DNA of 48,891 nucleotides from Planctomycetota bacterium (GTDB taxonomy: Bacteria > Planctomycetota > Planctomycetia > Gemmatales > Gemmataceae): positions 1-48,891 of the forward strand of contig JACPZP010000163.1 of NCBI GenBank assembly GCA_016195405.1. The letters are read 5' to 3'. Within the stretch, counting starts at the first letter, position 1. Every line of letters starts with the position of its first letter. A program made the translations under genes and the position numbers. Under the pieces are notes generated by a model. That model saw only the letters and a program-made list of their open reading frames with translations, ran no database searches and was not told where the DNA came from. Positions 31,881 through 40,796 of this stretch are shown in pieces.

Positions 31881-32633
31881 ATGGCTTCTGGGCTCGTATT
31901 GGTGACAGGATCCAGCGGCCGCATCGGTCGCGCGGTCGTCGGCGAACTGCAGGCGCGCGGCCGCGCCCTGCGCTGCTTCGACCGTGTGCCGACTCCCGGC
32001 GTAAAAGACATGGTTGTTGGGACGTTGACCGATCCGGCGTGCGTCGCCAAAGCCATGCGTGGCGTGACGACGCTGATCCACCTGGCGGCCACACCGGATG
32101 ATGCCGACTTCCTCGCCGAGATCGTGCCCAACAACATCATCGGCGTTCATCACGTCTTGGAAGCCGCCAAGGAAGCGGGCGTCAAGCGCATAATCCTCGC
32201 CTCGAGCGGGCAGGTGATCTGGAACCGCCGCAATACCGGTCCCTGGCCGGTCGGCGTGGACGTGCAGCCGTCGCCGCGCTATTGGTATGCCGCCGCCAAA
32301 TTGTTCCTCGAAGGGGCGGGCAAAGCGTTCGCCGACGCCTTTGACATTGAAGTGATCGCCGTACGTCTCGGCTGGTGCCCGCGCACGAAGGAACAGGTCG
32401 AGGAAATCGCCGTCACCGATTGGGCGCAGGACGTGTACCTAAGTCCCGGCGATGCGGGCCGATTTTTCGCGTGTGCCGCCGAGGCGCCTGGGCCGATTTC
32501 ATTCGCCATCGTTTACGCCACCAGCCAACCGGTGAAGATTCTGCGCTACGACCTTGAAGCCGCTCGAAGACTGCTCGGATACGAACCGCGCGAAAAATGG
32601 CCGCAAGGAACGCAAATTGTTGTCCGGCCGTGA
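31881..32633 (+). CDS. NAD-dependent epimerase/dehydratase (extended SDR)
   Basis: A 250-residue Rossmann-fold protein. It begins LVLVTGSSGRIGRAVVGELQ, with the TGxxGxIG nucleotide-binding motif; TLIHLAATPDDADF follows as the second strand. Catalytic residues are Ser/Thr in IILASSGQV and Tyr-Lys in YWYAAAK (YxxxK). The size and the later IEVIAVRLGWCPRTKEQVEE resemble uronate dehydrogenase-like members, but the substrate is not settled. GGGAGA lies at ideal spacing before the ATG at 31881. It diverges from the flippase-like gene by 38 bases and converges with the DUF4241 gene 13 bases away. Confidence 0.85.
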   Translation: MASGLVLVTGSSGRIGRAVVGELQARGRALRCFDRVPTPGVKDMVVGTLTDPACVAKAMRGVTTLIHLAATPDDADFLAEIVPNNIIGVHHVLEAAKEAGVKRIILASSGQVIWNRRNTGPWPVGVDVQPSPRYWYAAAKLFLEGAGKAFADAFDIEVIAVRLGWCPRTKEQVEEIAVTDWAQDVYLSPGDAGRFFACAAEAPGPISFAIVYATSQPVKILRYDLEAARRLLGYEPREKWPQGTQIVVRP

Positions 32634-32646
32634 CGTCAAGAACCGT

Positions 32647-33657
32647 CTACCCTGGCTCTGATTCGAACGCGCGAACTCCCAACCCGTATTCGAAGCGGAT
32701 AGTCGCGTCTGACCTAAGTGGCCCATCGAAGCGAAAGTAAAGGTCCTCCTTTCCGCCGGAAGCGCCACGCATCATGCGATCTGTGGAGTATTCTTTTCCT
32801 GCATTTGAGATCACGATTCGGGCATAACCTCCTTTCAGTTGCACGAGAAGTCGATGCTCGGAAGGTTCTCCAAGCGTTCGAATTCGAACGGTCAAACCGA
32901 TCTTTGCGAAGTCTGGATGTAAAATCTCGCGGTCAATCAACTCCCCAAGCTCTAACGTGGCGATTCCTTCCAGATTCTCAACAAGAAGGCCAAAATCCGT
33001 TACAAGCGAACAGATCTCACCCTGCGCATCACATCCCCAATACGACGGATAGGCTCCGTCGCCAAGTCCTGATTCGAAAACGACGATGTTCCCTCCCGTT
33101 TTCTCATCGACCAGGACGTTTGCACGTAGCCGCGACATTGGCCCCTCGTCCATTACACCGAGGATTTGCGATTCGTAAAAGTTCATGTAGTAATCCGCTG
33201 GCAATGCAGATGCGGTTTGTGAATCAATAAAGCAACCTTGCCCGGCATCAACCCCGTAACCGAAAAGCTTACCAAGAGGCAGTGCGGATAGATCCTGACC
33301 AGGCCTCAAAGCCATCTCCCAGTTTTGCGATCGTCCGAGCGTGAACCGAACCATGGCGCATGCCACCCGTGCGTGCCGCACACGTCTTCGCTTATGAGTT
33401 CCAATAGCGGCTGCACCGCGCTCCTGTGCGGAGCCGACGAGACACAATGATACGGGGTATGTCCCAGGAGGCACGCGTTCGGTAAACGGAACGGCGTCCC
33501 ATTCAAGGCAAGAAGGATCGCAAGCGATGATTGATCCCGTGGGCAATACAAGATTTCCGATTTCCAATTGGCGTGTCCACATCCGACCTCCGGGGGCCTT
33601 GAAGATCATTCCCGGAGTGAATGCGGCGTGGAAATCGGTGTGAGGAAGCGAATTCAT
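32647..33657 (-). CDS. DUF4241 domain-containing protein
   Basis: A 336-residue protein whose first 230 residues match DUF4241: IGNLVLPTGSIIACDPSCLE, VPPGTYPVSLCLVG, WEMALRPGQDLSALPLGK, FGYGVDAGQGCFID, FESGLGDGAYPSYWGCDAQG and SLVTDFG. The last ~100 residues form an extra beta-rich region (LTVRIRTLGEPSEHRLLVQL), giving a longer protein than typical members. The function of DUF4241 is not known to me; some members are thought to lie next to toxin or immunity genes. It follows deoC by 22 bases on the same strand, which suggests co-transcription. No strong ribosome site precedes the ATG at 33657. Confidence 0.85.
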   Translation of the reverse strand: MNSLPHTDFHAAFTPGMIFKAPGGRMWTRQLEIGNLVLPTGSIIACDPSCLEWDAVPFTERVPPGTYPVSLCLVGSAQERGAAAIGTHKRRRVRHARVACAMVRFTLGRSQNWEMALRPGQDLSALPLGKLFGYGVDAGQGCFIDSQTASALPADYYMNFYESQILGVMDEGPMSRLRANVLVDEKTGGNIVVFESGLGDGAYPSYWGCDAQGEICSLVTDFGLLVENLEGIATLELGELIDREILHPDFAKIGLTVRIRTLGEPSEHRLLVQLKGGYARIVISNAGKEYSTDRMMRGASGGKEDLYFRFDGPLRSDATIRFEYGLGVRAFESEPG

Positions 33658-33679
33658 GTCGATGACTTTCGCGCCGTAC

Positions 33680-34363
33680 TCAACTATATCGCCGCCGGGC
33701 TTCGTCGAGAATCGCTTGAGTCGCGGTGGCGCCGACGCGCGTTACGCCGAGCGCCCGCACTTCCAGCAAGCGCTCCAGCGTGCGGACGCCGCCGGCCGCC
33801 TTCACTTGCACGTGCGGCGGCGAGCAGCGGCGCATGAGCTGCAAATCCTCATCCGTCGCGCCGGCGCTGCCGTAGCCCGTTGCCGTCTTTACGAAGTCGG
33901 CGCGCAACTCGCCGCAAATTGCGCACAACTTTTCCTTGTGCGCGTCGGCGAGAAAGCAATTCTCGAAAATCACTTTGACGATGGCCATGCGGTCATGGGC
34001 GGCGACGATAACCGCGCTGATGTCGTCGGACACATAGCGCCAATCTTTCGAAAGCACTTTGCCGATGTTGACGACCATGTCGAGTTCCACGGCGCCGTCT
34101 TCCATCGCTCGCTCGGCCTCAGCGACTTTAATCGCCGTGGCATGGCCGCCGTGAGGAAAGCCGATCGTCGTCCCGACCGCAACCGTCGAACCGACCAATG
34201 CTTCCTTGGCCCGAGCAACGTAGTAGGGCTTGATGCACACGGACGCGACATCGTGCGCGCGGGCCAGCGCCAACCCCTGATCCAGATCGCTATCCGTCAA
34301 AGTCGGCTGCAAGAGCGAGTGATCGAGCATCTTGGCCACGTCGCGAAGAGAAATCTGCGTCAT
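33680..34363 (-). CDS. deoC: Deoxyribose-phosphate aldolase
   Basis: A 227-residue class I aldolase cleaving 2-deoxyribose-5-phosphate to acetaldehyde and glyceraldehyde-3-phosphate. Seen: KMLDHSLLQPTLT at the start, VGTTIGFPHGG, DMVVNIGKVL (catalytic Asp region), VIFENCFLADAHKEKL, FVKTATGYGSAGAT with the Schiff-base Lys, and VQVKAAGGVRTLERLL with the second Lys. The start at 34363 (MTQISLRD) follows GGGAG. A longer frame to 34408 adds residues that run into the intergenic repeat. It is followed by the DUF4241 gene. Purine nucleoside phosphorylase is elsewhere in the window (45617), consistent with nucleoside salvage but not in the same operon. Confidence 0.95.
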   Translation of the reverse strand: MTQISLRDVAKMLDHSLLQPTLTDSDLDQGLALARAHDVASVCIKPYYVARAKEALVGSTVAVGTTIGFPHGGHATAIKVAEAERAMEDGAVELDMVVNIGKVLSKDWRYVSDDISAVIVAAHDRMAIVKVIFENCFLADAHKEKLCAICGELRADFVKTATGYGSAGATDEDLQLMRRCSPPHVQVKAAGGVRTLERLLEVRALGVTRVGATATQAILDEARRRYS

Positions 34364-34394
34364 TGGAGGGTTTCTCCCAAGTCGAATCGTATCG

Positions 34395-34541
34395 TGTGCC
34401 ACGCCCACGCCAACGCTTAGGGGAGACAGCGAACCAGGAGTAACAGGCGTGGGCGTGCGACGGTCGCGGCGCCTCAGGCACGCCCACGCCTCGACTCGCG
34501 CGGCATTCCGCTACTGCAAAGGCTGGCGTGGGCGTGGCACA
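34395..34541. repeat. Nested palindromes upstream of deoC
   Basis: Outer arms TGTGCCACGCCCACGCCA at 34395-34412 and 34524-34541 are exact reverse complements. Inside, AGGCGTGGGCGTGC at 34445-34458 pairs exactly with 34478-34491. All four arms share the CGCCCACGC core, so the region may be two copies of one palindromic element. The remaining bases of the 34364-34728 gap show no gene. Confidence 0.8.
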
Positions 34542-34728
34542 CAATACAGGCACGACACGTTTCGCCTCTTGCCCAGTTTATCGAAGACGCCCCCGCAGAA
34601 TCCCTATTACCTTCACCGCCTTCCCTCTTTCGATTTTGAAACTGCCGTTGCACTCCTTTCTACCCCGCAGCCGATGATGATAAAGGTGTATTCTTCCGTC
34701 GTTTCGCAAAGCGGAAAGGACTCACGCC

Positions 34729-35793
34729 ATGCGTCGTTCCCTCGTCGTGTTGCTCGGGCTGATCGCGGTTCCCTCGATGGCGGCGGCGCAGAGTTTCCCC
34801 GCGGAGATGACGATCACCGCCACCGAGATCGAAGTCCGCTGCGGGCCGACCAAGGAATACTATGCCACCAGCAAGCTCCGCTACGGCGAGCGCGTTTTAG
34901 TCCTGCGCGAAAGCAAGGACCAGCCCGGCTGGCTAGCGATTCGGCCGCCGCACGGCTCCTTTAGCTGGATCAACGCCCACTTCGTGAAGCAGGCCGCCGG
35001 CGATGCGCACACCGGCTATGTCGAAACCGAAGGGAGCGTCGCCGTGCCCGTACGGCCTGGCAGCTCGCTCACCAATCGGGCGCCGGACGTCGAATCGGTC
35101 AAGGTGCAGCCAGGGACGCTAGTTACCATTCTGGATAGGCCCGTGACCTCAGACGGCGTCATCTGGCTGCCGATTGCGCCGCCGCCGACGGAGGTTCGTT
35201 TCATTCCCGCCGACGCCGTCCGCCCGCAACAATTCGCCAACAACAATCAGAACTTCAACGGGCCCCAGGCCGCCAACGTCGCCGGCAATCCTTTGATCGT
35301 CCAAGCCGACCAAGCCTTCCAGGCGGGCAACATCGACAAGGCCAAGCAACTTTACAAGGAAGCGGCCGAGCACACCGAAGACATCAACCAAAAGATCTAC
35401 TGCTACAATCGCCTGTCGAGCCTGCAAAATCCGTGGAACCCGAGCCAGTCCCCGGGCAATCCGAACCAGGTGGCTCAGGGGGCGACGCCAGTGCAGACCA
35501 TCGGCCAAACCACGTCGTTCTCGCGGACGCCGGCGCCCCAGGTCATCAACTATCCGCCGCAGTGGAGCAACTACGGCGTCCTGAGGCGGGCGGCGTTTGA
35601 GAAGGACGGCCAGCCCATGTACGTGCTGGAGAGCGGCAAAGGCCAAGTGCTGATGTACGTGACCTCGCCCGCGGGAACATCGCTGCGCGATTACGTGGGC
35701 CGCACCGTCGCCCTCTACGGCTCAATCACCTATCGAAGCGACGACGCCATCCGCACTCACTTCATCACCGCCACCCACGTCGCCTTGCCGTGA
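34729..35793 (+). CDS. Exported SH3-domain protein with TPR-like segment
   Basis: A 354-residue protein. A signal peptide (MRRSLVVLLGLIAVPSMAAA) follows a good AAAGGA site. Residues 25-85 match a bacterial SH3 (SH3b) domain: ITATEIEVRCGPTKEYYATS, YGERVLVLRE, PGWLAIRPP. A second SH3-like stretch lies near 100-150. Residues 190-225 (ADQAFQAGNIDKAKQLYKEA) are TPR-like. The C-terminal ~100 residues form a beta domain (VLESGKGQVLMYVTSPAGTS). It is probably a periplasmic peptidoglycan- or protein-binding factor. I know of similar proteins in planctomycetes, but their function is not established. Confidence 0.82.
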   Translation: MRRSLVVLLGLIAVPSMAAAQSFPAEMTITATEIEVRCGPTKEYYATSKLRYGERVLVLRESKDQPGWLAIRPPHGSFSWINAHFVKQAAGDAHTGYVETEGSVAVPVRPGSSLTNRAPDVESVKVQPGTLVTILDRPVTSDGVIWLPIAPPPTEVRFIPADAVRPQQFANNNQNFNGPQAANVAGNPLIVQADQAFQAGNIDKAKQLYKEAAEHTEDINQKIYCYNRLSSLQNPWNPSQSPGNPNQVAQGATPVQTIGQTTSFSRTPAPQVINYPPQWSNYGVLRRAAFEKDGQPMYVLESGKGQVLMYVTSPAGTSLRDYVGRTVALYGSITYRSDDAIRTHFITATHVALP

Positions 35794-35806
35794 GCCGGAA
35801 CTTCAT

Positions 35807-35869
35807 GTAGGTCCGGCGAGCCGAGCCGGACCTGTCGTGCCCAGGCGTCGCTCGGCTCGCGGCACCTAC
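35807..35869. repeat. Palindrome after the SH3 gene
   Basis: Arms 35807-35826 (GTAGGTCCGGCGAGCCGAGC) and 35850-35869 pair with two mismatches. A smaller hairpin GTCCGGC/GCCGGAC lies within the left part. It starts 14 bases after the stop at 35793 and may contribute to termination. Confidence 0.7.
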
Positions 35870-35949
35870 TCTGACCAAATTGACAAGGCGCGTTCTGCTA
35901 AGGACAATAAAGACTGTCCGGGCGCTTTCTCTTTCTGGGAGATGTACCC

Positions 35950-38337
35950 ATGCGGCCCATCGTCCTGCTGCTGACTTTTGCAACCATCGCCATTAATTCT
36001 CCTCCGCCGGCCGACGCACAAGGCAAAAAGGAGCCCCTGGTTGGCCGCGTCAAAACCAGCATCGACCTCGGCGTGCGGTTTCTGCGCGGCAAGCAATTGG
36101 CGAACGGCAGTTGGGAGGTCAACATTCCAAGCGCGGGCGTCCAGGGCGGATGGTCGTCCCTGGCGGTCTTAGCCCTGCTTAACTCCGGCGTTCCCGTCAA
36201 CGATCCGGCGGTGAAACGAGGACTCGAATATGTCCGTTCCCTCCAACCCACCATGACCTACGTGCGTGCCTTGCAAACGATGGTGCTGGTCGAAGCGGGC
36301 CTGGATGAGGATCGGGAACGCATCGTCAAGAATGTCGAGTGGCTGATCAAAGCTCGCGTCATCCGCGGCGGCAAGCTCATGGGCTGGACTTATAACCAGA
36401 TAGGCGCCAGTGAAGCAACGGACAACTCGAACACGCAGTACGCCCTGCTCGGCCTGTGGGCGGGAAAGCAAGGGGGCGTCGAGATCAATCGCGAAATCTG
36501 GGAATCGATCCGCGACTATTACCTCCGCACCCAGGAAGCGGACGGCGCCTGGGACTACTCCGCCAGATATCCGAAGTCCAACGTCACCATGACCAGCGCC
36601 GGCCTGTGCGGCATACTCATCGCCGGCATGGGACTCAACGTCGGCCGGGAAGAAATCCTCGACAACGGCACGGCCACCAATTGCGGCGTCTACGAGGAGA
36701 ATCCCGCCGCCGCCAAGGCGATCACCTGGATTCGCAACCGCTTCATCCTCAATTTGCGCGACCGGACGTTCTACCATCTCTACGGCCTCGAACGGGCGGG
36801 CCGGCTTACAGGCCAGCGCTTCATCGGCGGCCACGACTGGTATCGCGAAGGCTGCGAATACCTGGTCGAGCAGCAGAAGACGACGGGTCCGGATGCCGGT
36901 TCGTGGTACACCCAAGGGCCAGGCTTCGACAGCTGGCCGGTGGTCAGTACCAGCTTCGCGCTGCTATTCCTTTCCAAAGGCAGAACGCCGGTGCTGATCA
37001 GCAAGGCCGTCCACGGGCCATGGAACCGATCTGGGCGCATCGAGAGCGACACGGACTGGAACAACGACCGCAACGATCTGCGGCATCTAGTCGAATTCTC
37101 CAGCAAGGAGCTATTCAAGAAGCTGCCGCTTAACTGGCAAATCTTCGACATGGCTCGCTCTGCCAACGAGGCCGTCACCGAAGAGGACCTGGTTGAGCCC
37201 GTTTCCGAGCTGTTGCAGTCCCCGATACTGTACATCACCGGCCATCAGTCTCCACAACTCCGCTTCAATCAGACCGAAAAGACCATGCTGAAGCTGTACA
37301 TCGACAACGGCGGCTTCATCCTGGCGGAGGCGTGCTGCGGCAGTCCCGCGTTCGACGGCGGTTTCAAAGCCTTGGTGGCCCAACTTTGGCCGGACAACGA
37401 ACTAAAAGATTTGCCCGGTGATCACCCGGTTTGGAAGAGCCATTTCGTGGTCGGACCCGGCAATCCCTTTCAACTAATGGGATTGTCGTTGGGCTGCAAG
37501 ACGGTGCTGATCTACAGTCCGCAAGATTTGTCGTGCCTGTGGGAGTCGGGCAGCCAAAAGGAAGGCAAGCACCTCAAGGCGTTTCAGCTTGGGGCGAACA
37601 TCGTCTCCTATGCGACCGGCATGGAGCCGCCCCAGCCGCGGCTGACCCCGATCGACGTCGCCAATCCCAAAGACGATCAACGTTCCGGCAAGCGCGGCTA
37701 TTTCCAGGCGGCCCAACTCGAGCACCGCGGCGATTGGCAGCCGGCGCCACGGGCGATGCGCAATCTGCTCGATCATCTCCGCAAGTTTGCCGGCCTGGAC
37801 GTTAGCCTCAAGACCGAAACAATGAAGATCTTCAACGAGAGCATTAAGGACTTCAAATTCGTCTACATGCACGGCCGGCGCGACTTTGCTTTCCGCGAAG
37901 AAGACGGCGAAGAACTACAACATCTCCGCTTCAATCTGCAAAACGGCGGCATGCTCTTCGCCGACGCCTGCTGCGGCCAGGAAGCGTTCGACAAGGCGTT
38001 TCGAAAGTTCGTGGCCAAGCTGTTGCCGGGCCATAAGCTGGAGCAGGTGCCGTTTACCGACGCGCTCTTCAGCAAGGAGCTTAACGGCGAAGCGTTGACG
38101 CGGACCAACATCCGCGTGCGCCAGGAGAAGGGCGGGCCGCTTCGAAACGTGGACCCGTTCCTCGAAGGCGTCAAGATCGGCGACCGCTGGGTGGTGCTCT
38201 ATAGCAAGTACGACATCGGCTGCGCCCTAGAAAAGCACCAGTCGCCGGAGTGCCGCGGCTACGATAACGCCAGCGCCCTGAAGATCGCCAGCGCGGCGGT
38301 GCTGTACCTGCTGGAACCGGCGGATAAGGGACGATAA
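35950..38337 (+). CDS. Exported terpenoid-cyclase-like/tandem DUF4159 protein
   Basis: A 795-residue protein. It has a signal peptide (RPIVLLLTFATIAINSPPPA) and GGGAG before the ATG. Residues of about 35-370 form an alpha/alpha-toroid of the squalene-cyclase/prenyltransferase type, with QxxxGSW-like turns (RGKQLANGSWEV, RTQEADGAWDYS). A first DUF4159 domain covers about 415-575 (ILYITGHQSPQLRFNQ, GGFILAEACCGSPAFDGGF). A second covers about 620-785 (FKFVYMHGRRDFAF, GGMLFADACCGQEAFDKAF). Both keep the A-C-C-G motif. Proteins with one DUF4159 are common in planctomycetes; a tandem pair on a cyclase-like domain is less usual. The enzymatic role is unknown; the toroid may bind rather than catalyse. 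Confidence 0.88.
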   Translation: MRPIVLLLTFATIAINSPPPADAQGKKEPLVGRVKTSIDLGVRFLRGKQLANGSWEVNIPSAGVQGGWSSLAVLALLNSGVPVNDPAVKRGLEYVRSLQPTMTYVRALQTMVLVEAGLDEDRERIVKNVEWLIKARVIRGGKLMGWTYNQIGASEATDNSNTQYALLGLWAGKQGGVEINREIWESIRDYYLRTQEADGAWDYSARYPKSNVTMTSAGLCGILIAGMGLNVGREEILDNGTATNCGVYEENPAAAKAITWIRNRFILNLRDRTFYHLYGLERAGRLTGQRFIGGHDWYREGCEYLVEQQKTTGPDAGSWYTQGPGFDSWPVVSTSFALLFLSKGRTPVLISKAVHGPWNRSGRIESDTDWNNDRNDLRHLVEFSSKELFKKLPLNWQIFDMARSANEAVTEEDLVEPVSELLQSPILYITGHQSPQLRFNQTEKTMLKLYIDNGGFILAEACCGSPAFDGGFKALVAQLWPDNELKDLPGDHPVWKSHFVVGPGNPFQLMGLSLGCKTVLIYSPQDLSCLWESGSQKEGKHLKAFQLGANIVSYATGMEPPQPRLTPIDVANPKDDQRSGKRGYFQAAQLEHRGDWQPAPRAMRNLLDHLRKFAGLDVSLKTETMKIFNESIKDFKFVYMHGRRDFAFREEDGEELQHLRFNLQNGGMLFADACCGQEAFDKAFRKFVAKLLPGHKLEQVPFTDALFSKELNGEALTRTNIRVRQEKGGPLRNVDPFLEGVKIGDRWVVLYSKYDIGCALEKHQSPECRGYDNASALKIASAAVLYLLEPADKGR

Positions 38338-38347
38338 GGTGCAAACA

Positions 38348-39517
38348 ATGCGCTATTTCTTTGCTTACTTCGTAAGCGCCGTTGTTGCGAGCCTGGTCGT
38401 AACTCTGCCTTCGGCTCGGGCCGGACGCGATTTAGAGGCGTATTTTTGGTACCGACAGAGCCTATCTGAGAAAGTTGAACATAGCTGCCTCATCTACGTT
38501 GCTCGTGTCGAAAAGCTGTCGAAAAGTAGTGTTGATTTCTCGGTGATTGAGATTCTCAAAGGCGACAAGAAACTACTTGGCGATAAGCCCATCCGATGTA
38601 GCTTTCCGCTGTTCTCCTTATATTGCGGCATCAACGAAGACAAAGACGCGCGATATGTAATCTTCGATCGGGAATGGCGTGGAGCCGGAGGCGGTCTTGA
38701 CTTTTATGGGGCCTTGGAAGGGAAGTCCACACCGAGCTTTGTCAAGGACGCTCTCAAGTTACTCTCTGGCGACCGACACACGCTGCTTGAATTCTGCGGA
38801 AAGCACTTGAGTAGCGAGGACAAAGCAATTGCTAGGGAGATTGACCTTGAGTTCAAGGCTTCAACGTCCAAGGACATCGCCGCGGCGTCGCGTAAATTGA
38901 ACCTCGGTGAATTGCGGAATGTCGTTAAGAACGAAAAGCTGCCGCTCAGCAACCAAGACTTAGCTTGCATGCTGCTGGCCTATCATGGAAACGCCGGGGA
39001 TGTCGATCTTGTAACTGCCGCCGCAAAGAGGCTTGCGAAGGAGAAATTGGGTGAAAAGGCGCTGATCGGGGCGGTCTTGTTGTCCCCGAAAAAAGATGGC
39101 TGGCAGCTTCTTTGCGATATGCTTCATGATCGCGAGCGGGATTTCTCAAACCGATACAACGCAATACTAGCCATCCGGTATCTTTTTCCCGAACCGCCGG
39201 AAGGACTGACCAAAAAAGATATCGCTATCGCTATGGACAAAGGACTGGAGCAAGCCGACATCGCCGATTTTCTCGTTGAAGATCTTCGCCGATGGCGGGT
39301 TTGGGATCACACCGATCACATTCTCGCCCTTGCCAAAAAGAAGTCGCACGAACATCCCGTTATTCGGCGGGCGACTGTGCGCTATGCTCTTGATTGCCCA
39401 CAGAAGGCGGCGCACGCTTATATCGCCGAATTTCGTAGACGCAATCCTTCGTTCGTCGCGGACGTCGAGGAGAACCTTGAGAACGCCCGCAAATTCGAGC
39501 AGCACGACCAGAAATAA
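38348..39517 (+). CDS. Exported protein of unknown function, helical-repeat C-terminus
   Basis: A 389-residue protein with a signal peptide (MRYFFAYFVSAVVASLVVTL, cleavage near ARAG). The next ~110 residues are beta-rich with FSVIEILKGDKKLLGDKPIR, a pattern seen in small exported domains of planctomycetes that often precede helical repeats. The rest is helical (LSNQDLACMLLAYHGNAGDV; FSNRYNAILAIRYLFPEPPE; HPVIRRATVRYALDCPQKAA), compatible with HEAT-like repeats. No enzyme motif is seen. It starts 10 bases after the DUF4159 gene and ends 4 bases before argJ, so it may share their transcript. A GTG three codons upstream of the ATG is an alternative start. Confidence 0.7.
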   Translation: MRYFFAYFVSAVVASLVVTLPSARAGRDLEAYFWYRQSLSEKVEHSCLIYVARVEKLSKSSVDFSVIEILKGDKKLLGDKPIRCSFPLFSLYCGINEDKDARYVIFDREWRGAGGGLDFYGALEGKSTPSFVKDALKLLSGDRHTLLEFCGKHLSSEDKAIAREIDLEFKASTSKDIAAASRKLNLGELRNVVKNEKLPLSNQDLACMLLAYHGNAGDVDLVTAAAKRLAKEKLGEKALIGAVLLSPKKDGWQLLCDMLHDRERDFSNRYNAILAIRYLFPEPPEGLTKKDIAIAMDKGLEQADIADFLVEDLRRWRVWDHTDHILALAKKKSHEHPVIRRATVRYALDCPQKAAHAYIAEFRRRNPSFVADVEENLENARKFEQHDQK

Positions 39518-39521
39518 CGCC

Positions 39522-40703
39522 ATGCACCTACCTCAAGCATTTCGCTTCACCGGCGTCCATTGCGGCATTCGCCCCGATGGGGATCGGCGCGACCTCGCTT
39601 TGGTGGTTAGTGATCGTCCGGCGCGGGCTGCCGGTGTCTTCACGCAGAACCGAGTTTGCGCCGCTCCCGTGCAAGTCTGCCGTCAACGGCTTCCCCGCGA
39701 GGACGCGCGCGGCATCGTCATCTGCTCCGGCAACGCCAACGCTTGCACGGGCGAGCGCGGGCTGGCCGATGCCCGCCGCATGACCGAGATCGCCGCCAAA
39801 AGCCTCGGATGCAAAGCCGAACAAATGCTGGTGTGCTCCACGGGCGTCATCGGCCGATTTCTGCCGATGGACAAGGTCGAACCGGGAATCACAGACGCTG
39901 TCGCTCATCTGGGCGAAGGGCCGGCGCATCTGGACAAAGCCGCGCACGCCATTCTGACCACCGACACGCGCGTCAAAATCAGCAGCCGGACGCTCCTCCT
40001 CGATGGCCGGGACGTGAGCATCACTGGTTTCGCCAAAGGGGCGGCGATGATCGGCCCGAACATGGCGACCTTGCTCGCGTTCGTCTTGACCGATGCCTCT
40101 GTTACCAAGGACGATCTCGCCCGCCTGGCGCCCGTTGCGGCCGAGCGCTCTTTCAACTCCATGAGCGTCGAAGGGCACACCAGCACCAACGATTCGCTAA
40201 TTTTCCTGGCCAACGGCGCCGGCCCGACCTTGCGAGGCGAGAGTCTGGCCGCATTCGATGAAGCCGCTATCGCAGTCTGCGCCGACTTGGCACGCGCCAT
40301 CGCCGCGGATGCCGAAGGGGCGAGCCACCTCATCACGATCGAAGTCGAAGGCACGCGTACCGAAGTTGAAGCACGCCGCATCGCCAAAGCGATCGCCGAA
40401 AGCGCCTTGGTCAAGACCGCGTTCTTCGGCGCCGATCCCAACTGGGGACGGATCGTCTCCGCGGCGGGCTATGCGGGCGTCGAGTTCGAAGAGCGGCAAC
40501 TATCGCTGTGGCTTGGTGATTTCCTTCTCTACGAACACGGGACGCCGCTGCCCTTCGACGCCGCCGCCGTGTCCGCGTTCATGCAACAAAACCGCGAGCT
40601 GACGGTGCGGCTCGTATTCATGCTCGGCAAAGCCCGCTGCACCTTTCACACTTGCGATTTGACCTACGATTACGTGCGGCTTAACGCGGAATACACAACG
40701 TAA
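39522..40703 (+). CDS. argJ: Bifunctional ornithine acetyltransferase/N-acetylglutamate synthase
   Basis: A 393-residue enzyme of the arginine pathway. It transfers acetyl from N-acetylornithine to glutamate and, in the bifunctional form, uses acetyl-CoA. Seen: GIRPDGDRRDLALVV and VFTQNRVCAAPVQVCR, then IVICSGNANACTGERGLADA (typical NAN box). KGAAMIGPNMATLLAFVLTD contains the autocleavage Ala-Thr, with Thr as the new N-terminal nucleophile. Later come FNSMSVEGHTSTNDS and FFGADPNWGRIVSAAGYAG. The start at 39522 has no clear ribosome site but matches the family's usual N-terminus; upstream frame extension overlaps the preceding gene. No other arg gene is in the window. Its stop overlaps the edge of a palindromic repeat. 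Confidence 0.96.
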   Translation: MHLPQAFRFTGVHCGIRPDGDRRDLALVVSDRPARAAGVFTQNRVCAAPVQVCRQRLPREDARGIVICSGNANACTGERGLADARRMTEIAAKSLGCKAEQMLVCSTGVIGRFLPMDKVEPGITDAVAHLGEGPAHLDKAAHAILTTDTRVKISSRTLLLDGRDVSITGFAKGAAMIGPNMATLLAFVLTDASVTKDDLARLAPVAAERSFNSMSVEGHTSTNDSLIFLANGAGPTLRGESLAAFDEAAIAVCADLARAIAADAEGASHLITIEVEGTRTEVEARRIAKAIAESALVKTAFFGADPNWGRIVSAAGYAGVEFEERQLSLWLGDFLLYEHGTPLPFDAAAVSAFMQQNRELTVRLVFMLGKARCTFHTCDLTYDYVRLNAEYTT

Positions 40704-40766
40704 TGCTGTAGCCGCAGCCTTCAGGCTGCGAGATTTGCGCAGGCTGAAGCCTGCGGCTACGGCATT
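40702..40766. repeat. 29-bp palindrome with 7-base loop after argJ
   Basis: Arms 40702-40730 and 40738-40766 begin AATGC-GTAGCCGCAG and pair with three mismatches, two of which are compensating exchanges within the arm. The left arm includes the last two bases of the argJ stop codon. It lies 30 bases before the ABC ATPase start and may both terminate argJ and mark a dispersed element. Confidence 0.8.
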
Positions 40767-40796
40767 GAAGACCCAGCCGCGAGCGGCGGAAATCGG

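Noticed and set aside
39276..39521. ArgJ start at 39276
   Set aside because: This would overlap the preceding gene in another frame; the ATG at 39522 gives the usual ArgJ N-terminus and length.
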